In this document: in pieces, positions 13,733 to 24,799 of the stretch
Position numbering within the stretch: position 1 is the first letter of the stretch
How the letters are laid out: the number at the start of each line of letters is the position of its first letter
From: Zeugodacus cucurbitae
Lineage: Eukaryota; Arthropoda; Insecta; Diptera; Tephritidae
Assembly: GCF_028554725.1 (NCBI RefSeq)
Contig: NC_071671.1
Location: 25,935,001 to 25,999,000 of the forward strand
Direction: 5' to 3'
DNA length: 64,000 nt
Notes under the pieces: model-generated
What the model was told of the DNA's origin: nothing
The model's input: only the letters and a program-made list of their open reading frames with translations
The model's database searches: none
Program-made: the position numbers and the translations under genes

Positions 13733-14029
13733 TGGGTCGGCTCTTTGCCGGCTCTCAAAAGTAAACATTTAGGCATATAAAATGATAAAGACGCAGACGA
13801 ATTTGGGTGCGCCGGTTTAATGCATGTGTAAATAAGTTAAAGTTGATATGTACTGAGATACATATGAATGTACTGATTAGCAAATTAATATTGCAAAGTG
13901 AGAATGAAAGTGTCTCAGATGTGAATGTTGGAAGAGATTAAACCTACCGGGTAATAAATTTTTTTGACTAAATAAGAGTTAAGAGTTATAGTACTATAAC
14001 TATTATATATTTATAGCTATATTTCTTCC

Positions 14030-14880
14030 TCTTACTAATTAATTTAACACCAAATTTTACGCTAATTGATATATAATTAAGCAGTAATTGATCATTAAGT
14101 ACTCTAATTGACCATTAATTACATCTATTGAGTCTAATTGACTATTAAATGCGCCGTGTAGAACTTATCTTCATTGTACATCTGCAAATAGTATGATAAT
14201 TAATATGTAATTAACCACTAATTGACCATTACACTAATTGAGTGTTAGTTGCCTATTAAATCTTCGTCGTGCTAAATACATTTTCAGTGTTACTCAGCGA
14301 ATTTCAAGGTAGTATTTTTGCAATTACGGACTATTTTAATATTAACTAACTCAAATTAAACACAAAATTCACTATTATTATTAAACAAATTTGGCTGCGT
14401 TTCACATCGAATTTTACATTAATTTATATGTAATTAAGCACTAATTGACAATTAAGCTTTAATTGAGTGACAAGTGCACAGAACATATATTTTCTTCCTA
14501 CAATTATATAAGTTTATTATTATTTACAAAAAATAGATTTTTTCACTTTAATTGTTTTGCAATCAAACACTAATTGATCATTATTTAGCAACTTACAACT
14601 ACTTAAAACTTTAACTTTTAAAACAATTTTTACGATTAACTTCACTATCCTTAAGGCTTAATTTGTTACCACTCTTTTAATTGAGTTCATTGTTTTGCAA
14701 TTAACCATCAATTAGTTATTAAGAGCAAATTGACCATTAAATAGTAATTAGAAATACTTCAAAACATTTTTTACGATTAAATTCACTGTCATTAAAGCCT
14801 AATTTGTTCCAGTTCTATTATTTGGGTTAATTAAGCTGCCTGTTTGAAGGTATCATTATTATTATTTTAATTAAACTCGA
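14030..14880. repeat. TAATTG-rich degenerate repeat block (unit A copy)
   Basis: Many words of the type CTAATTGACCATTA, GCACTAATTGACAATTAAG and TAATTGAG follow each other in both orientations between SDR-1 and SDR-2. The block is repeated in unit B at 20.3-21.1 kb. No open frame is present. TAATTG/CAATTA is the core bound by many homeodomain proteins; whether that matters here is unknown. Confidence 0.65.
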
Positions 14881-16035
14881 TAATATTTATGTATATTAAC
14901 CAAATGATTAAGAGTTGCTTCAATTTATTTTGGTTTTTATTCCATTCAATAACAATTTCTGTAAATTCCCCCGACCATTCTGATTTTTCAAATATTTTCC
15001 GCATAAATTGTGTGATTTGAAATATTCTTTTCCCACTTAAACGTCTCATGTACATATGTACGTAGCAATATTTTTCGCTGATCATGCTCCGTTTGCACTT
15101 TTGCTTTGAACTAATCTTATCGCGCATACAGCCGTATCGGTATTCTATTAAAAATTATTTTACTCCATTATCGTAGCTTATTATCGATACAAACATGATA
15201 CTAGAACACAGCGAAATGAACTTGTACCTATATAATTTTAAATTTTGGTTAAGTGGAAAAAATTGTGTAACATTTGCAAGGTCATCGCACAATTAAGCAA
15301 CTTTACATTGTTACAAATTATTAAGTATGTCAAAGAGAATACGTGTATACTTCGCTATTGAATGTTGTGGCATATACGAGTATATATACAAGGGTTACTC
15401 GAATGGAACCTTAATTTTATAGAAAGTACAAAATACTACAAATTAATAATTACTGTAATATTAGTCATATGGGCAGATCATTTCTTAAATGTTTGGGATT
15501 ACCAAATCCGTCAAAAACCTCGGAAGATATTATATTTTACTTCAATAACTGGACTTTAAAGTAAAGACCTTCAGTATTCAACCAAAAAATTTCAGTTTTT
15601 TTCATTTAAAATTTAAATTTCGATTAAAATTTAATGGTTATGTGCTTTTTCCGAACTTGTGAAACAGTTCAGTTTACTTCAGATACTTGTGACCTCTTAA
15701 TCGACTCTTAAACATGAATACACAGTCACTGATAATTCATGAGGTCCATAGAGGTGCTCATATCAGCTATATTTTCTCGATTATCTCGAGAATTATTATT
15801 ATTTTTAGAACGCAGATATAAAAGTTATTGGATCTATGTGTCTAACAGCAGAATCGTAGATTCACTTCCCTAAAAAAATATTTTAAAACATTTTTTTTTT
15901 TGGATTTTTAATTTAATAATATTTTTTTATTTTTATTTTAAATTAAAACTTATGTATATATTTAGTAGACTCATTACAGCAACAAATAAACTAAACGCAT
16001 AGCGCTTAGTATATCACACTCCAACCGAGAATAAA
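14881..16035. other. AT-rich spacer between the TAATTG block and SDR-2
   Basis: No gene is supported. Open frames at 14867-15127 (-) and 15362-15559 (+) are only partly kept in the unit B copy and have no motif. The last 300 bp before the SDR-2 stop codon are its 3' flank and match 22080-22190. Confidence 0.5.
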
Positions 16036-16864
16036 CTACCAAATGGTGGCGCCCACAGGTTTAATGGTCAATTCGTGCACTTGCACATGTGGTGGCGTGC
16101 CCAGACAATAGATCAAGCCATCAGCAATATCTTCGGGTTGCAACATGGCAGAAACTTCAGGCATCTTATGACGATGCTTCTTGATACCCTCCGATTCAGT
16201 GACACCAGGGCTAATGCTCTGCGGAAAGTAAAAGAATTTGAATTTAGTGCGGACAATCTAATAAAGAATCTTCCACCAAATAACACAAACTTACCGTTAC
16301 TTTGATTTTGGTCTCCAGACTCAAGAACTCCTGACGATAGACTTCAGTCATGGCCGTAACGGCATACTTGGTTGGTGCATACATATTTATATTTGTATTA
16401 GGTAAGTAGGGCACATTATGTCCCGCTACACTGTTGATGAGGAAAACATGTCCATCACCGCCATTCTCCTTCATCGAACGGAAAGCCTCGCGTGTGCTAT
16501 ACACAATGCCCAACACATTTGTATTTAACGTAACGAGTATGTCTTCGGTATTGCCCTCCTTCACCAATTTCGTTTCACGTCCGGTGCCGGCATTATTGAC
16601 CAACACAGCTACTGGACCATAGGTCTTTTCGACCTCTTTGAAGGCATCAATGATCTGTTGCTCCACAGTGATATCACATTCAATGCCATGTATACGATCA
16701 CGTGCTTCGGGCTTCACTTCGTCACGCAGCGATTCTATTTTCTCCTTGCGACGCGCCAAACCCACAACAACCATGCCATTTTCGGCTAATTTTTGTACAA
16801 TAGCAGCACCGATGCCCGCACTAGCGCCTGTAACCACTGCAACACGATTGGCCCAACGTTCCAT
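16036..16864 (-). CDS. SDR-2: farnesol dehydrogenase-like SDR, two exons
   Basis: Exon 1 is 16864-16295 (190 codons) and exon 2 is 16218-16036 (60 codons plus TAG), giving 250 residues. The single 76-bp intron (GTAAGT..CCGCAG) is phase 0. There is no second intron: the reading continues ..PPHVQVHELTIKP. Visible motifs are TGASAGIG 12-19, Ala37-Arg38-Arg39 (NADP type), NNAG 90-93, Asn116, Ser145 and Tyr162/Lys166. The loop after SISPG reads VTESEGIKKHRHKMPEVSAM, basic and unlike the other genes except SDR-3. Exon 1 is protein-identical to SDR-3 and differs from it at one silent base, whereas the intron is very different. Specific substrate unknown. Confidence 0.93.
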
Positions 16865-17005
16865 TTTGATTTTATTTATTTTATAGTTATTTACTAAATA
16901 TTTTCTTCAACTTTGTTGACAATATGCAACCGCACAATATTAAATATTATGTACTTTCAGCTCGCTTAGCTTTGCTAGACTGAATGAATTGTTTGCTCTA
17001 CCTTT

Positions 17006-17013
17006 TATTTATA
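17006..17013 (-). promoter_or_regulatory. putative TATA box of SDR-2
   Basis: TATAAATA on the minus strand, 142 bp before the ATG. The same box and spacing occur in SDR-3 at 23179-23186, inside the near-identical tract shared by the two genes. Confidence 0.6.
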
Positions 17014-18160
17014 CATAATGTACTCGCTTCATATATACATTCCTTATATATATTGGCTGTGACTTTATCTATGTATATGTCCAGTATTTACCGTCAACTA
17101 TTCAATATACATATGTACATTTACACCAAAGAAATAGGCATTCAAAATTTGTGTATATACTCGTATATATACACTGGCATACAGGTGTGTTTGAGATAAC
17201 ATCCAAAATTATGTCGTAAACCTACCACTTCGTACGCTTGTACGCAGTGAGCACCAAATTTGAATAGCGTATTTCCCCCAAATGATGATTAAATGTTGAT
17301 TTTCGACATATACATACATATATACATACTATATATATTTACAAATATATACCTATCTATATGTGTATAATGGCAGACAATTATCATCAATTTCGTTTGT
17401 TTATACGACAAAGTTGTTTGAATAATTATAAACAGATATACCGATACATACCTAGCTCTAAGTACTCACGTTGCCGATTCGCTCTCACTCTCTCCATCAA
17501 CCGGGAGCAAGACCACCAACTGGCTCATTTCGCTCACGCATAATAAAATTTATTTTTGTTCGTATTTCCATGTAAGGTTAATCTTATCGTGCTTACAACG
17601 AAAATAGAAACAAATATATAAAGTCCAACAACTTTAATTAAATACACTACTTTACTACTCAAGCACAGATGGCGGAATAAATTGATAAAAAACAAGTTGT
17701 ATTTAGACTTTCTTAGAATTCCGATATTAAACGCGTAAATAGTACGAAAGCATAGTACAACACTTTCTTCACATCATCGAAAACGCGAGTCATAACTCAA
17801 CAGGCATGATGACTGGCAAAATTTGTTGTATGAGAAGTGAATTTTTTTGCACAATTATTTATGTATATATCTTCGTCGATTCGTGAAATGGTTTTGTTGA
17901 ACAAAACTAAAAGTAACCGAGTACAAACAAACGAACTATGAGTCATTGGTATGCGATCTTCATGACTTTAACGAGCCGGCTTCTACTTATCTTTTCAAAA
18001 CATTTTACTAAATTGTGTGTTGATATCTCTAATATTTAGAGAGTTCCGAAAGAAAAATCTGTTTTTGAAGTATGGGTTGTATGGCAGCTATGTTTTAGAA
18101 TCTTTCGATTTTAATAATTTTTACTCACAAGCTTCTACTAGCCACTCTTAGATATTTTCA
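17014..18160. other. spacer upstream of SDR-2, end of unit A
   Basis: No gene. Frames at 16984-17199 and 17361-17543 are AT-rich and not kept in unit B. The stretch 17450-17560 (CTCTAAGTACTCACGTTG..) is the better-preserved part of the duplicated flank and recurs at 23861-23970. Confidence 0.5.
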
Positions 18161-18322
18161 CTGATGAGTACACTTTTACTTTCGATGATTTTTATTTTAA
18201 CATAAGCAAGAATAAAATTTGTATCAGTTTTTATGAAGCAACGCGGTCACATGTATGATATGTCTGAGTGTAAGGACGGGTTTTTGCAAGCAATGCTGAT
18301 TGTTTCGGTTATAAGTGCACAC

Positions 18323-19104
18323 TCATTCGCCCATAAGTTGTATAGTGAGTTCGTGGATCTGAAGTGAAATGTATAATGAATTAAATTTTTTGATAATTAT
18401 GAGAAAAAAATGAAATATTTTTTTAATAAAAAAAAATTAAAAATATTGATGAACAAATTAATTTCGATTAAGAAAATTCAATTCACCTGCATATGCGGTG
18501 GAGTCTGTAGACAATACAACAAATCATCGGCCACATCTTCCGGCTTTAATAACAGTAAATCAGTTTTGTCTTCCGATGATGCATTGGTAAAATATCTGTT
18601 AACACGCCGCCTATCAGTCCTACACTGTAAATGGAAATAAACTCTTAAGATCCCAAAATCTCCCAGCGCTTCTTTTATTAATCTCAACGTCACTTTAATC
18701 TTTGTATTGTATTTCATTCCGTCATAGCGGTTACAGCATATTTCGAAGATGGATACATATTCCACGATGAACCCGGTATGCTTGCCACATTATGCCCGGC
18801 AATGCTGTTAATCAGGAAAACATGTCCATCCCCGCCTTGCGCGCGCATCACACGAAACGCTTCTCGCGTACAATATTCCACGCCCAGCACATTTGTGTCG
18901 ATCGTATCGCGTAAGTCGCTCGAGTTATCCTCACTCACCAAATCGGTAAAACGCAATATGCCAGCATTGTTCACCAGCACCGTTACCGGTCCGTATTCCG
19001 ACTCGATCTGCATTCCTAGCGTCGCGCCAGACCTACAACGATCATACCGTTATTGGCGAGACACTGCGCACAGGCGGCACCAATACCCGCACTTGCGCCG
19101 GTCA
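18323..19104 (-). pseudogene. SDR pseudogene, degenerate copy of SDR-1
   Basis: All three exons of SDR-1 can be traced (about 19104-18673, 18620-18487, 18358-18323), but the gene is dead. The start and first 11 codons or so are deleted, with the rest joined directly to upstream flank. About 110 bp after the ARR region (codon 39) are missing. A 19-bp deletion near 18716 removes the region around VYRQEFL and shifts the frame. The intron 1 donor GGTGAGT has become GTTGAGA. A 10-bp inversion lies at 18612-18621 and a 4-bp deletion near 18576. The middle part still reads well, with NNAG, NSIAG and YPSSK. The last exon still encodes IHELTIQ.MGE and a stop. Confidence 0.95.
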
Positions 19105-19360
19105 AAAGTAAACATTTAGTCATATAGTAGATGAATTTGGGCGCGCCTGTTTAATGCATGTGTAAATAAGTTAATGTAGATATGTACTGAGATACATAAG
19201 TTCTGATTCGCAAAGGAATACTATAATATATCTTTACAGTTTTATAATTACATTTTGTTCTCAACTTTTTGAGTCGATTAACTAATTTTCTGCAATAAAG
19301 TAATTGACTTAATCAAGAAATTATTATACAATTTAATGCAATCAGTATATTTCTTTAGAG

Positions 19361-20135
19361 TTATATATATATATATATTTGGCGTAGAAACCGCTTAAGC
19401 GATTATAGCCGAATCCACCAGAGCGCGCCACTCGTTCCTCCCTTTTGTTTTTTGGCGCCAACTGGAAACACCAAGTGAAGCCAGGTCACTTTGCACTTGG
19501 TCTTTCCACCGGAGTGGAGGTCGTCCTCTTCCGCGGCTTCCTCCAGCGGGTACTGCATCGAACACTTTCAGAGCTGGAGTGTTTTCATCCATTCGTACAA
19601 CATGACCTAGCCAGCGTAGCCGCTGTCTTTTTATTCGCTGAACTATGTCAATGTCGTCGTATAAATCGTACAGCTCATCGTTCCATCGTCTGCGGTATTC
19701 GCCGTTGCCAATGTTCTGAGGACCATAAATCTTGCGCAAAATTTTCCTCTCGAAAACTCCTAGTGTCGTCTCATCGGATGTTGTCATCGTCCACGCTTCA
19801 GCGCCATACATCAGGACGGGAATAATTAGCGACTTGTAGAGTTTGATTTTTGTTCGTCGAGAGAGGACTTTACTTTGCAATTGCCTACTCAGTCCAAAGT
19901 AAAATCGATGAAAAGATGGTGAGTATCGATTCTTCTCTCTCGGGTCTTTTCCAAGATTTGGCACATGGTGAATATCTGGTCCATTGTCGATTTTCCAGGT
20001 CTAGAGCCCTACTGATAAAGTCCAATCAGCTCGTTGACGGTGGGCTTTAGTCTTTCACACAATACGCTCGACAAAACCTTATATGCGATATTGAGGAGAC
20101 TTATACCACGGTAATTGGCAGATTGTGGGGTCTCC
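19361..20135 (-). mobile_element. RTE-type LINE fragment with (AT)n tail
   Basis: A truncated non-LTR retrotransposon on the minus strand. The 3' end is marked by an (AT)n tail (19361-19380) and the family end GGTTTCTACGCCA. The frame 19964-19395 gives 189 residues of reverse-transcriptase C-terminal region (LMYGAEAWTM, RLRWLGHV.RMDEN, GRGRPPLRWKDQV). Upstream, 20130-19965 encodes RT pieces (RGISLLNIAYKVLSS, HHLFIDF) with an in-frame stop. The text jumps from HLFIDF to the C-terminal part, so the catalytic YADD block is deleted. It sits in unit B between the pseudogene's 5' flank and the TAATTG block; unit A has no such insert. Confidence 0.88.
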
Positions 20136-20309
20136 CTTTATTATAGTACTTTTAATTAAAAATATATTTAAGTATCTTAAATTAATTTACGTTATACTCT
20201 TTTTAATATTCTCTGATTAATTATTAAGACAATAATCTTCTGATATTTCTTATCATGGCATTGCGTTTTAGCGGGGTTCAGATATTTTTTCCTCTTACTA
20301 AATAATTTA

Positions 20310-21130
20310 ACACCAAATTTTACGCTGATTGATCTTTAATTAGGCAGTAATTGACATTTAAGTACACTAATTGATCATTAATTACACTAATTTAGCGCTA
20401 ATTGAGTAATGAAATAAGCCGGATAGAAATTTTCTTCATTGTATATCCGCAAATATGATGACAATTAATATGTAATTAACCACCAACTGACCAATAATTA
20501 AACTAATTGAGTGCTAGTTGCATATTCAATTTTTCGTCGTACTAAATACATTGTCAGTGTTACTGAGCGAATTTTACGGTAATTTGTTTTTTCAATTACG
20601 CACTAGTTTAATATTAACTATGACAAATTAACTGCAATTTCACTATTTAGTATAATAATTAGGCTACGTTTCACTGCGAATTTTACAATAATGAATATGT
20701 AATTAAGCACTAATTGACAATTAAGCGTTAATTGAGTGACAAGTGCACAGAACATATATTTTCTACCTACAATTATTTAATTTTGTTATTATTTAGAAAA
20801 TAATTATTTTCATCGTTTAACAATTACTCGAATAGTTTTGCAATTAAGCACTAATTGATCGTTATTTACCAACATACAACTACTTAAAACTTTAAATTTG
20901 AAAACGGTTTTTACGATTTACTTCACTACCCTTAAGACTTAATTTGCTACCACTCTTTTAATTGAGTTCATTGATTTGCAATTAAGCACTAATTGACAAT
21001 TAAACGCTAATTTCCCTTAGTAATTTACAACTACTTAAAAACGCTTTTTACGATTAATTTAACTGCCATTAAGTTTAAATTTGTTACAACTTTCTTAATT
21101 GGGTTAATTAAGCGGCCTGTTTGAACGTTA
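20310..21130. repeat. TAATTG-rich degenerate repeat block (unit B copy)
   Basis: Counterpart of 14030-14880, with the same order of TAATTGACAATTAAG, CACTAATTGATC and TTAATTGAGTTCATTG words and scattered substitutions. Confidence 0.65.
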
Positions 21131-22192
21131 TTATTTTAATTCAACTCGATAATATTTATGTATATCGCCCAATTATTAAGAGTTGCTTCAATTTATTTTT
21201 TTTTTTAATCCATAGAATCACAATTTCTATAAATTTCTCTGATCATTCTGATTGTTCAATTTTTTTCTGCATAAATTGTGTGATTTGAAATATTCTATTC
21301 CCACTTAAAATGTCTGACGTACCTATGTACGTAGCAATATTTTTCGCTGATCATGCCCCGTTTGCACTTTTGCTTTGAGCTAATCTTATCGCGCATAATG
21401 CCGTATCGGTATTCCATTAAAAACTCTTTTACACCATTATCGTCTCTGAGTATCGATACAAATATGATAATAGACATTTGCAAGGTCACCGCACAATTAA
21501 GCAACTTTACATTGTTACAAATTATTAAGTATGTCCAACAGAATATACTATAGCATTGTGTCTTGTGGAATATACGAATATATATACGAGGGTTGATCGA
21601 AGGGAAGCTAAATTTTGAAAAAAATTACAAACTACGACAAAATAATAATTAATATGATATTAGTCATATGGGCAGATCATTTCTTAAATGTTTGGGATTA
21701 CCAAATCCGTCAAACACCTCGGAATCTATTATATTTTACTTCAATAACTGGGCTTTAAAGTAAAGACCTTCAGTATTCAACCAAAAAATTTCAGTTTTTT
21801 TTTTATTTTCGATTAAAAATTAATGGTGATGTGCTTTTTCCGAACTTGTGAAACAGTTCAGTTCAGATCGGATACTTGTGAACTCTCAATCGACTCTTAA
21901 ACATGAATACACCGTCACTGATAATTCATGAGGTCCATAGAGGTGCTCATATCAGCTATATTTTCTCGATTATCTCGAGAATTATTATTATTTTTAGAAC
22001 GCTGATATAAATGATAGATCCAACTATCTGTCTAAGAGCAGAATATTTGAAGAGAGTTTTTTGGATTTTTAATTTAATAATATTTTTTTTATTTTTATTT
22101 TAAATTAAAACTTATGTATGCCTTTAATAGACTCATTACAGCAACAAATAAACGCATAGCGCTTAGTATATCACACTCCAACCGAGAACAAA
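21131..22192. other. AT-rich spacer, unit B counterpart of 14.9-16.0 kb
   Basis: No gene. It matches unit A across most of its length with small indels. The 3' flank of SDR-3 occupies the right end. Confidence 0.5.
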
Positions 22193-23037
22193 CTACCAAA
22201 CGGTGGCGCCCACTGGTTTAATGGTCAATTCGTGCACTTGCACATGTGGTGGTGTGCCCAGACAGTAGATCAAGCCATCAGCAATATCTTCGGGTTGCAA
22301 CATGGCAGTAACTTCACGCATCTTATGACGATGCTTCTTGATACCCTCTGATTCAGTGACGCCGGGGCTAATGCTCTACGGAAGATGAAAGAATTTCAAT
22401 TTAGTAAAAGTGAAGTAAAAGTTAAAGCATTCTTACAGCCAACTCAAAAATCTGCTCATTAACTTACCGTTACTTTGATTTTGGTCTCCAGACTCAAGAA
22501 CTCCTGACGATAGACTTCAGTCATGGCCGTAACGGCATACTTGGTTGGTGCATACATATTTATATTTGTATTAGGCAAGTAGGGCACATTATGTCCCGCT
22601 ACACTGTTGATGAGGAAAACATGTCCATCACCGCCATTCTCCTTCATCGAACGGAAAGCCTCGCGTGTGCTATACACAATGCCCAACACATTTGTATTTA
22701 ACGTAACGAGTATGTCTTCGGTATTGCCCTCCTTCACCAATTTCGTTTCACGTCCGGTGCCGGCATTATTGACCAACACAGCTACTGGACCATAGGTCTT
22801 TTCGACCTCTTTGAAGGCATCAATGATCTGTTGCTCCACAGTGATATCACATTCAATGCCATGTATACGATCACGTGCTTCGGGCTTCACTTCGTCACGC
22901 AGCGATTCTATTTTCTCCTTGCGACGCGCCAAACCCACAACAACCATGCCATTTTCGGCTAATTTTTGTACAATAGCAGCACCGATGCCCGCACTAGCGC
23001 CTGTAACCACTGCAACACGATTGGCCCAACGTTCCAT
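22193..23037 (-). CDS. SDR-3: farnesol dehydrogenase-like SDR, near-twin of SDR-2
   Basis: Exon 1 is 23037-22468 (190 codons) and exon 2 is 22375-22193 (60 codons plus TAG), giving 250 residues. The intron is 92 bp with a TAG acceptor (CCGTAG|AGC) where SDR-2 has CAG. Exon 1 encodes the same 190 residues as SDR-2, including Ala37-Arg38-Arg39, Ser145, Tyr162 and Lys166. Exon 2 differs at three residues: Pro to Arg and Ser to Thr in the loop after SISPG, and Ile to Val near the C-terminus. There is no second intron. The contrast between exon 1 (one difference in 570 bp) and exon 2 plus intron suggests gene conversion between the two. Confidence 0.93.
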
Positions 23038-23178
23038 TTTGATTTTATTTATTTTATAGTTATTTACTAAATATTTTCTTCAACTTTGTTGACAATATGC
23101 AACCGCACAATATTAAATATTATGTACTTTCAGCTCGCTTAGCTTTGCTAGACTGAATGAATTGTATGCTCTACCTTT

Positions 23179-23186
23179 TATTTATA
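23179..23186 (-). promoter_or_regulatory. putative TATA box of SDR-3
   Basis: TATAAATA on the minus strand, 142 bp before the ATG, as in SDR-2. Confidence 0.6.
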
Positions 23187-23452
23187 CATAATGTACTCGC
23201 TTCATATATGTATTCCGTATATATATTGGCAGTGACTTTATCTAAGTGTCAAGTATTTACCGCCAACTAATCAATATGCATATGTACACTTACAGCAAAT
23301 AAATAGGCACTCAACATTTGTGTCGTATATAAACAGGCACAAGTTTGTTTGAGATAATATCCAAAATTATGACGTAAACCTACCACTTCGTACCCTCGTA
23401 CGCAGTGAGCATCAAATTTGAATAGCATATTTCCCCCAAATGATGTTTAGAT

Positions 23453-23860
23453 CAGTGGCAAGAATGATAGAATACAAGATTGCGCCATTCGTTTACAGTT
23501 AGCTTTTTTGGGGTTTACTTTGATAAAAATATCGCAAACACACATTTTTTTAAACATTCAATAATTTTTTTTTATTTGTAGGTGGACGAAAAGTTAAAAA
23601 TATTTGTTTAAATATTATACGAATTTGTTTTCATAAGAGTTTTCTGACTTAAGGTCACGTAAATATCACTTTAGTTAAAAATATGATTGACTTACATATT
23701 GCTAACTAACGTAATCTATTTCATGTTCAATTTGTTTCACTGTTTATAGCATTTCCGTTTTCATTTGACAATTCTACATGTTGCCTATTCCCATTCAGGG
23801 GTCCTGAGCACGTCACTATGTCGTAATCTTGTCTTCTATCATTCTTGGTGCCAACCACTG
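23453..23860. mobile_element. 408-bp MITE with CAGTGG termini
   Basis: Left end CAGTGGCAAGAATGATAGAA and right end (reverse complement) CAGTGGTTGGCACCAAGAAT both lead into AGAATGATAGAA.ACAAGATT, so the ends form an inverted repeat of about 35 bp with a small gap. No transposase is encoded. It interrupts the segment that is continuous in unit A near 17.45 kb. The flanks do not give a clean target duplication, so hAT-like is only a guess from the CAGTG ends. Confidence 0.72.
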
Positions 23861-24020
23861 CTCTAAGTACTCACGTTGGTGATTCGCTCTCAATCTCTCC
23901 ATCAGTCGAGAACAAGACCACCAACTGGCTCATTTCGCTCACGCTTAACAAAATTTATTTTTGTTTGTATTTCCATGTTAGGTTATCGGGCTCACAACAA
24001 AAATATAAACGAATATACAC

Positions 24021-24799
24021 GTACAAGTAAAAGCTCCTTATTCGCGTTTTCACTATTCGCGGAATAAAAAAATGAGACCCAATTTCTATATTCGCGACTA
24101 AACATTTTTTTATTCGCGGATCTAATAAGTACATACATAATAATAAAATTATTCCAATAGGTATCCAACCCAATATTCTTGTCAAATGGACTAATAAAAA
24201 AGAATAGATCTTATTACAAGAAAATGTTAAATATTCCACAATTTTTGCAATATTTTTGAACTTTTGGTAATATTTCCATATAGAAGGGGCTCACATGGAA
24301 CTGAATTCTTGTACTTCTTACCCATTTTTTAGAAAACTTTCAAAAACACTTTAAATTAAATGGAACCAATAAACTCTTCACTTTTTTAATGTTTTTTTTT
24401 ACACAGATAGTGATTGCTAAGGTTTCGTTGCATTGGCTTAATTATATGAGCACACCCGACTAGATCACTTGCGAATGAGCTCTGCGATTTCTTTATGAAC
24501 ATTGATCCGTCTATGGAACGAAGTCTAATTTTTAAGAGACAAATTGCTAATGCGAAAACTGCTAAGCAAGAAAAAATTACAAAATTCTTCAAACCATTGC
24601 TTAAGCCTTAAGATAATTAATTAAAATGTTCAAAAACTTAAATTAAATCATTTTTTTCAAATACCTATTTGTTTTTTTTGTCACCTAGGAACATATCCCC
24701 TATAATCCCATATAAATTACTATCCCGTATTCACGGTTTCTGTATTCACGGCATATTTATGGAACATATACCCCGCGAATAAAGAACTTTTACTGCATA
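24021..24799. mobile_element. pogo/Tigger-like DNA transposon remnant
   Basis: The left end reads CAAGTAAAAGCTCCTTATTC. The right end, read in reverse, is CAGTAAAAGTTCTTTATTCG. Both run into TATTCGCG words, giving an inverted repeat of the CAGT..CGCG type seen in pogo-group elements. TA dinucleotides lie near both ends. The inside keeps only a transposase C-terminus on the plus strand (24450-24611). The right flank is RTE sequence and the left flank is unit B sequence, so the original target cannot be rebuilt. Confidence 0.68.
24450..24611 (+). pseudogene. pogo/Tigger-like transposase C-terminal remnant
   Basis: About 53 codons ending in TAA. The reading includes ANELCDFFMNID, MERSLIFKRQIANAK and a tail KITKFFKPLLKP. 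A closing T.FFK motif is usual in Tigger-type transposases. A stop directly upstream and the lack of any catalytic DDD region show that it is a relic. The antisense frame 24386-24592 is a shadow. Confidence 0.55.

Larger units (their letters stand above)
12525..18125. repeat. segmental duplication, unit A
   Basis: The unit contains SDR-1, a TAATTG-rich block and SDR-2. Its segments recur in the same order and orientation in unit B: 12530-12675 matches 18165-18323, 14030-15600 matches 20300-21800, 15600-17300 matches 21780-23440, 17450-17610 matches 23865-24015, and 17805-18120 matches 25915-26280. Divergence is patchy: many flanking segments look 5-15 percent different by eye, but exon 1 of SDR-2 is nearly unchanged. 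Confidence 0.85.

Noticed and set aside
19445..19825. 126-codon plus-strand frame, also seen at 51663-52121
   Set aside because: Antisense of the RTE reverse-transcriptase C-terminal region, which reads convincingly on the minus strand.
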